DNA of 64,000 nt from the NCBI GenBank assembly GCA_018970445.1, contig JAGWWF010000017.1:1-64000 (forward strand). Reading direction: 5' to 3'. The position numbers and the translations under genes were made by a program. The stretch comes from Alphaproteobacteria bacterium. GTDB lineage: Bacteria > Pseudomonadota > Alphaproteobacteria > Sphingomonadales > Sphingomonadaceae. The notes below the pieces were generated by a model. It did no database searches and was not told where the DNA came from. It saw only the letters and a list, made by a program, of their open reading frames with translations. This document shows positions 62,520 to 64,000 of the stretch, one piece after another. How positions within the stretch are numbered: the first letter of the stretch is position 1; each line of letters begins with the position of its first letter.

Positions 62520-64000
62520 GCGCCGAAACCGCCGCCGCCCGGCGTTTCGATGATGATGGCATCGCCGGCCGCCAGGCTGACACGCGCACAGGGGCCAAGG
62601 ATTTCGCATGTTCCGTCAACGCGTTGCACCCGTGCTGTGCCGGGCTGGGCCGGGCCGCCGCCATGAATGCCGAACGGCACGGTGGCCCGGCGGCCCGACA
62701 GCAGGGAGGCCGTCATGGCGGTGCGGGCGGTGATGTGGCGGATGCAGCCATCACCGCCCGGCCAGCGCCCGGCCCCGCCCGAGCCAGGGCGCACGGCAAA
62801 GCGGGTGACCAGCACCGGGAAGCGGCTTTCCAGCACTTCGGGATCGGTCAGGCGGCTGTTGGTCATGTGGGTCTGCACTGCGCTGGCACCGGCAAATCCA
62901 TCACCCGCGCCAGCACCACCGCAGATGGTTTCATAATATTGGAACGCATTGGTTCCAAACGTGAAATTGTTCATCGTGCCCTGCGATGCGGCCAGTTTGC
63001 CCACCGCGCCGAACAGGGCATCGGTGATGATCTGGCTGGTTTCGACATTCCCGGCCACCACCGCGGCCGGGGCCGACGGGCGCAGCAGGCAGCCATCGGG
63101 CACGATCAGCGTGAGCGGCCGCATGCAGCCATCGTTCATCGGCAGATCATTGCCGGCAAGACAGCGGAAGACATAGAGCACGGCGGCCTGGGCGACGGCA
63201 AAGGGCGCATTGAAATTGTTGGGCAATTGCGGCGAAGTGCCGGTGAAATCGATGGTGGCGGCCTGTGCGGCGTGATCGATGCGCACGGCCACCCTGATGG
63301 TGCCGCCGCAATCCATGGCGACGCTGGATTCGCCATTCGCAAGGCCGGAAATGGCTTTGCGAACAGCGGCTTCGGCATCATCCTGCACATGGGACATGAA
63401 GGCGGCGACGGTGGCCGCCCCTTCCATGGCGCACAGGGCCTGCAAGGCGGCGGCCCCGCGGGCGCAGGCGGCGGCCTGGGCCTGAAGATCGCCCAGGCAG
63501 CGGGCCGGATCGCGCGCCGGCCACGGGCCGGAGCCGAGCAGGGCGAGCATTTCGGTTTCCAGAAATTTTCCCTGATCGATCAACAGCTTGTTGTCGATCA
63601 TGACACCTTCTTGTGAAATGTCTGTGCTGTCGGGCGGCATCGAACCCGGCGTGATGCCGCCGATATCGGCCTGGTGGCCGCGCGCTGCCACCCAGAAGGC
63701 GGCCGCTGTGCCGCCATCCAGAAAAACTGGTGCAACAACAGTCACATCGGGCAGATGGGTGCCGCCGGCATAGGGGTTATTGAGCAGGAACATGTCACCG
63801 GTGCGGATGCCGCGCGTGCTGTTCTGCCAGCCCTGCATCACGGTGCGCACGCTGTCGCCCATGCTGCCCAGATGCACCGGCATGTGCGGGGCATTGGCAA
63901 CCAGATGCCCGGCCGCATCAAAGATTGCGCAGGAAAAATCCAGCCTTTCCTTGATGTTGACCGACCATGCGGTGGTTTTCAGCGCCTCGCCCATATCCTC
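62516..64000 (-). CDS. hydantoinase B/5-oxoprolinase-type subunit (5' end outside window)
   Basis: The C-terminal 495 residues or so are visible; the frame is still open at base 64000, so the true start lies beyond. Typical features: [65 protein letters not shown] and the glycine-rich end with [13 protein letters not shown] and [13 protein letters not shown]. The family, with its A subunit, cleaves hydantoins or 5-oxoproline using ATP. The ED residues before the in-window ATG show the gene continues. It may be a stand-alone B subunit or the C-terminal half of a fused 5-oxoprolinase. Confidence 0.92.
   Translation of the reverse strand, partial: EDMGEALKTTAWSVNIKERLDFSCAIFDAAGHLVANAPHMPVHLGSMGDSVRTVMQGWQNSTRGIRTGDMFLLNNPYAGGTHLPDVTVVAPVFLDGGTAAAFWVAARGHQADIGGITPGSMPPDSTDISQEGVMIDNKLLIDQGKFLETEMLALLGSGPWPARDPARCLGDLQAQAAACARGAAALQALCAMEGAATVAAFMSHVQDDAEAAVRKAISGLANGESSVAMDCGGTIRVAVRIDHAAQAATIDFTGTSPQLPNNFNAPFAVAQAAVLYVFRCLAGNDLPMNDGCMRPLTLIVPDGCLLRPSAPAAVVAGNVETSQIITDALFGAVGKLAASQGTMNNFTFGTNAFQYYETICGGAGAGDGFAGASAVQTHMTNSRLTDPEVLESRFPVLVTRFAVRPGSGGAGRWPGGDGCIRHITARTAMTASLLSGRRATVPFGIHGGGPAQPGTARVQRVDGTCEILGPCARVSLAAGDAIIIETPGGGGFGA

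Overview
The window reads as a chromosomal segment of a GC-rich alphaproteobacterium, most likely a sphingomonad (order Sphingomonadales). The evidence is the MipZ-type division-site ATPase, the rpmF-plsX-fabH-ihfA-merR gene order, a PEPxxWA-type PEP-CTERM protein with a V-type exosortase and its small accessory protein, and a TonB-dependent receptor beside a TetR regulator. Genes are densely packed, often with 4-base ATGA or GTGA overlaps. Because of the high GC content, long open frames antisense to real genes are common; I left these out. I saw no insertion sequence, prophage, CRISPR array or rRNA.

Layout. 1-6.9 kb: the tail of a CaiB/BaiF CoA-transferase, lon, tRNA-Val(CAC), a KamA/EpmB-type radical SAM protein, two tandem secreted glycine-zipper paralogues, a Dps-family protein and nhaA. 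7-26.3 kb: an exopolysaccharide locus of the exosortase type. Its minus-strand arm, in transcription order, encodes an AAA+ ATPase, an acetyltransferase, two GT2 glycosyltransferases, a pyruvyltransferase, an EpsD-type PPIase, a FrhB-like iron-sulfur protein and rfbA-C-D-B (dTDP-rhamnose). The divergent plus-strand arm encodes an outer-membrane barrel, an EpsE-type export protein, an EpsF-type chain-length protein, an EpsG-type kinase with a broken P-loop, an exosortase and EpsI. These are followed by the XrtV accessory protein (minus) and a WcaJ-type initiating transferase.

26.5-35.7 kb: the most striking part. Two very large genes overlap by four bases: a three-domain propionyl-CoA synthase (1830 aa) and a two-domain SDR malonyl-CoA reductase (1219 aa). 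Together they can turn malonyl-CoA into propionyl-CoA through 3-hydroxypropionate, the reductive half-module of the Chloroflexus 3-hydroxypropionate bi-cycle. The rest of the cycle is not in the window.

35.7-53.6 kb: mostly housekeeping. It holds a ParA-like ATPase, MerR, ihfA, fabH, plsX, rpmF, recN, a serine hydrolase, a DoxX protein, an unlisted 35-aa secreted peptide, TetR with a probable operator, a TonB receptor, a phosphomannomutase, a J-domain protein, mipZ, panC, a FemAB-like protein, RidA, a HAD protein, a DUF3572 protein and rpmG. 53.7-64 kb: ygfZ, an MscS channel, a PEPxxWA-CTERM protein (a likely exosortase substrate), a MaoC dehydratase, a thiolase and a DEAD-box helicase. The last genes are a tightly coupled minus-strand operon of a hydantoinase-B/5-oxoprolinase subunit (cut by the window end), DUF969 and DUF979 membrane proteins and a DUF2891 protein.
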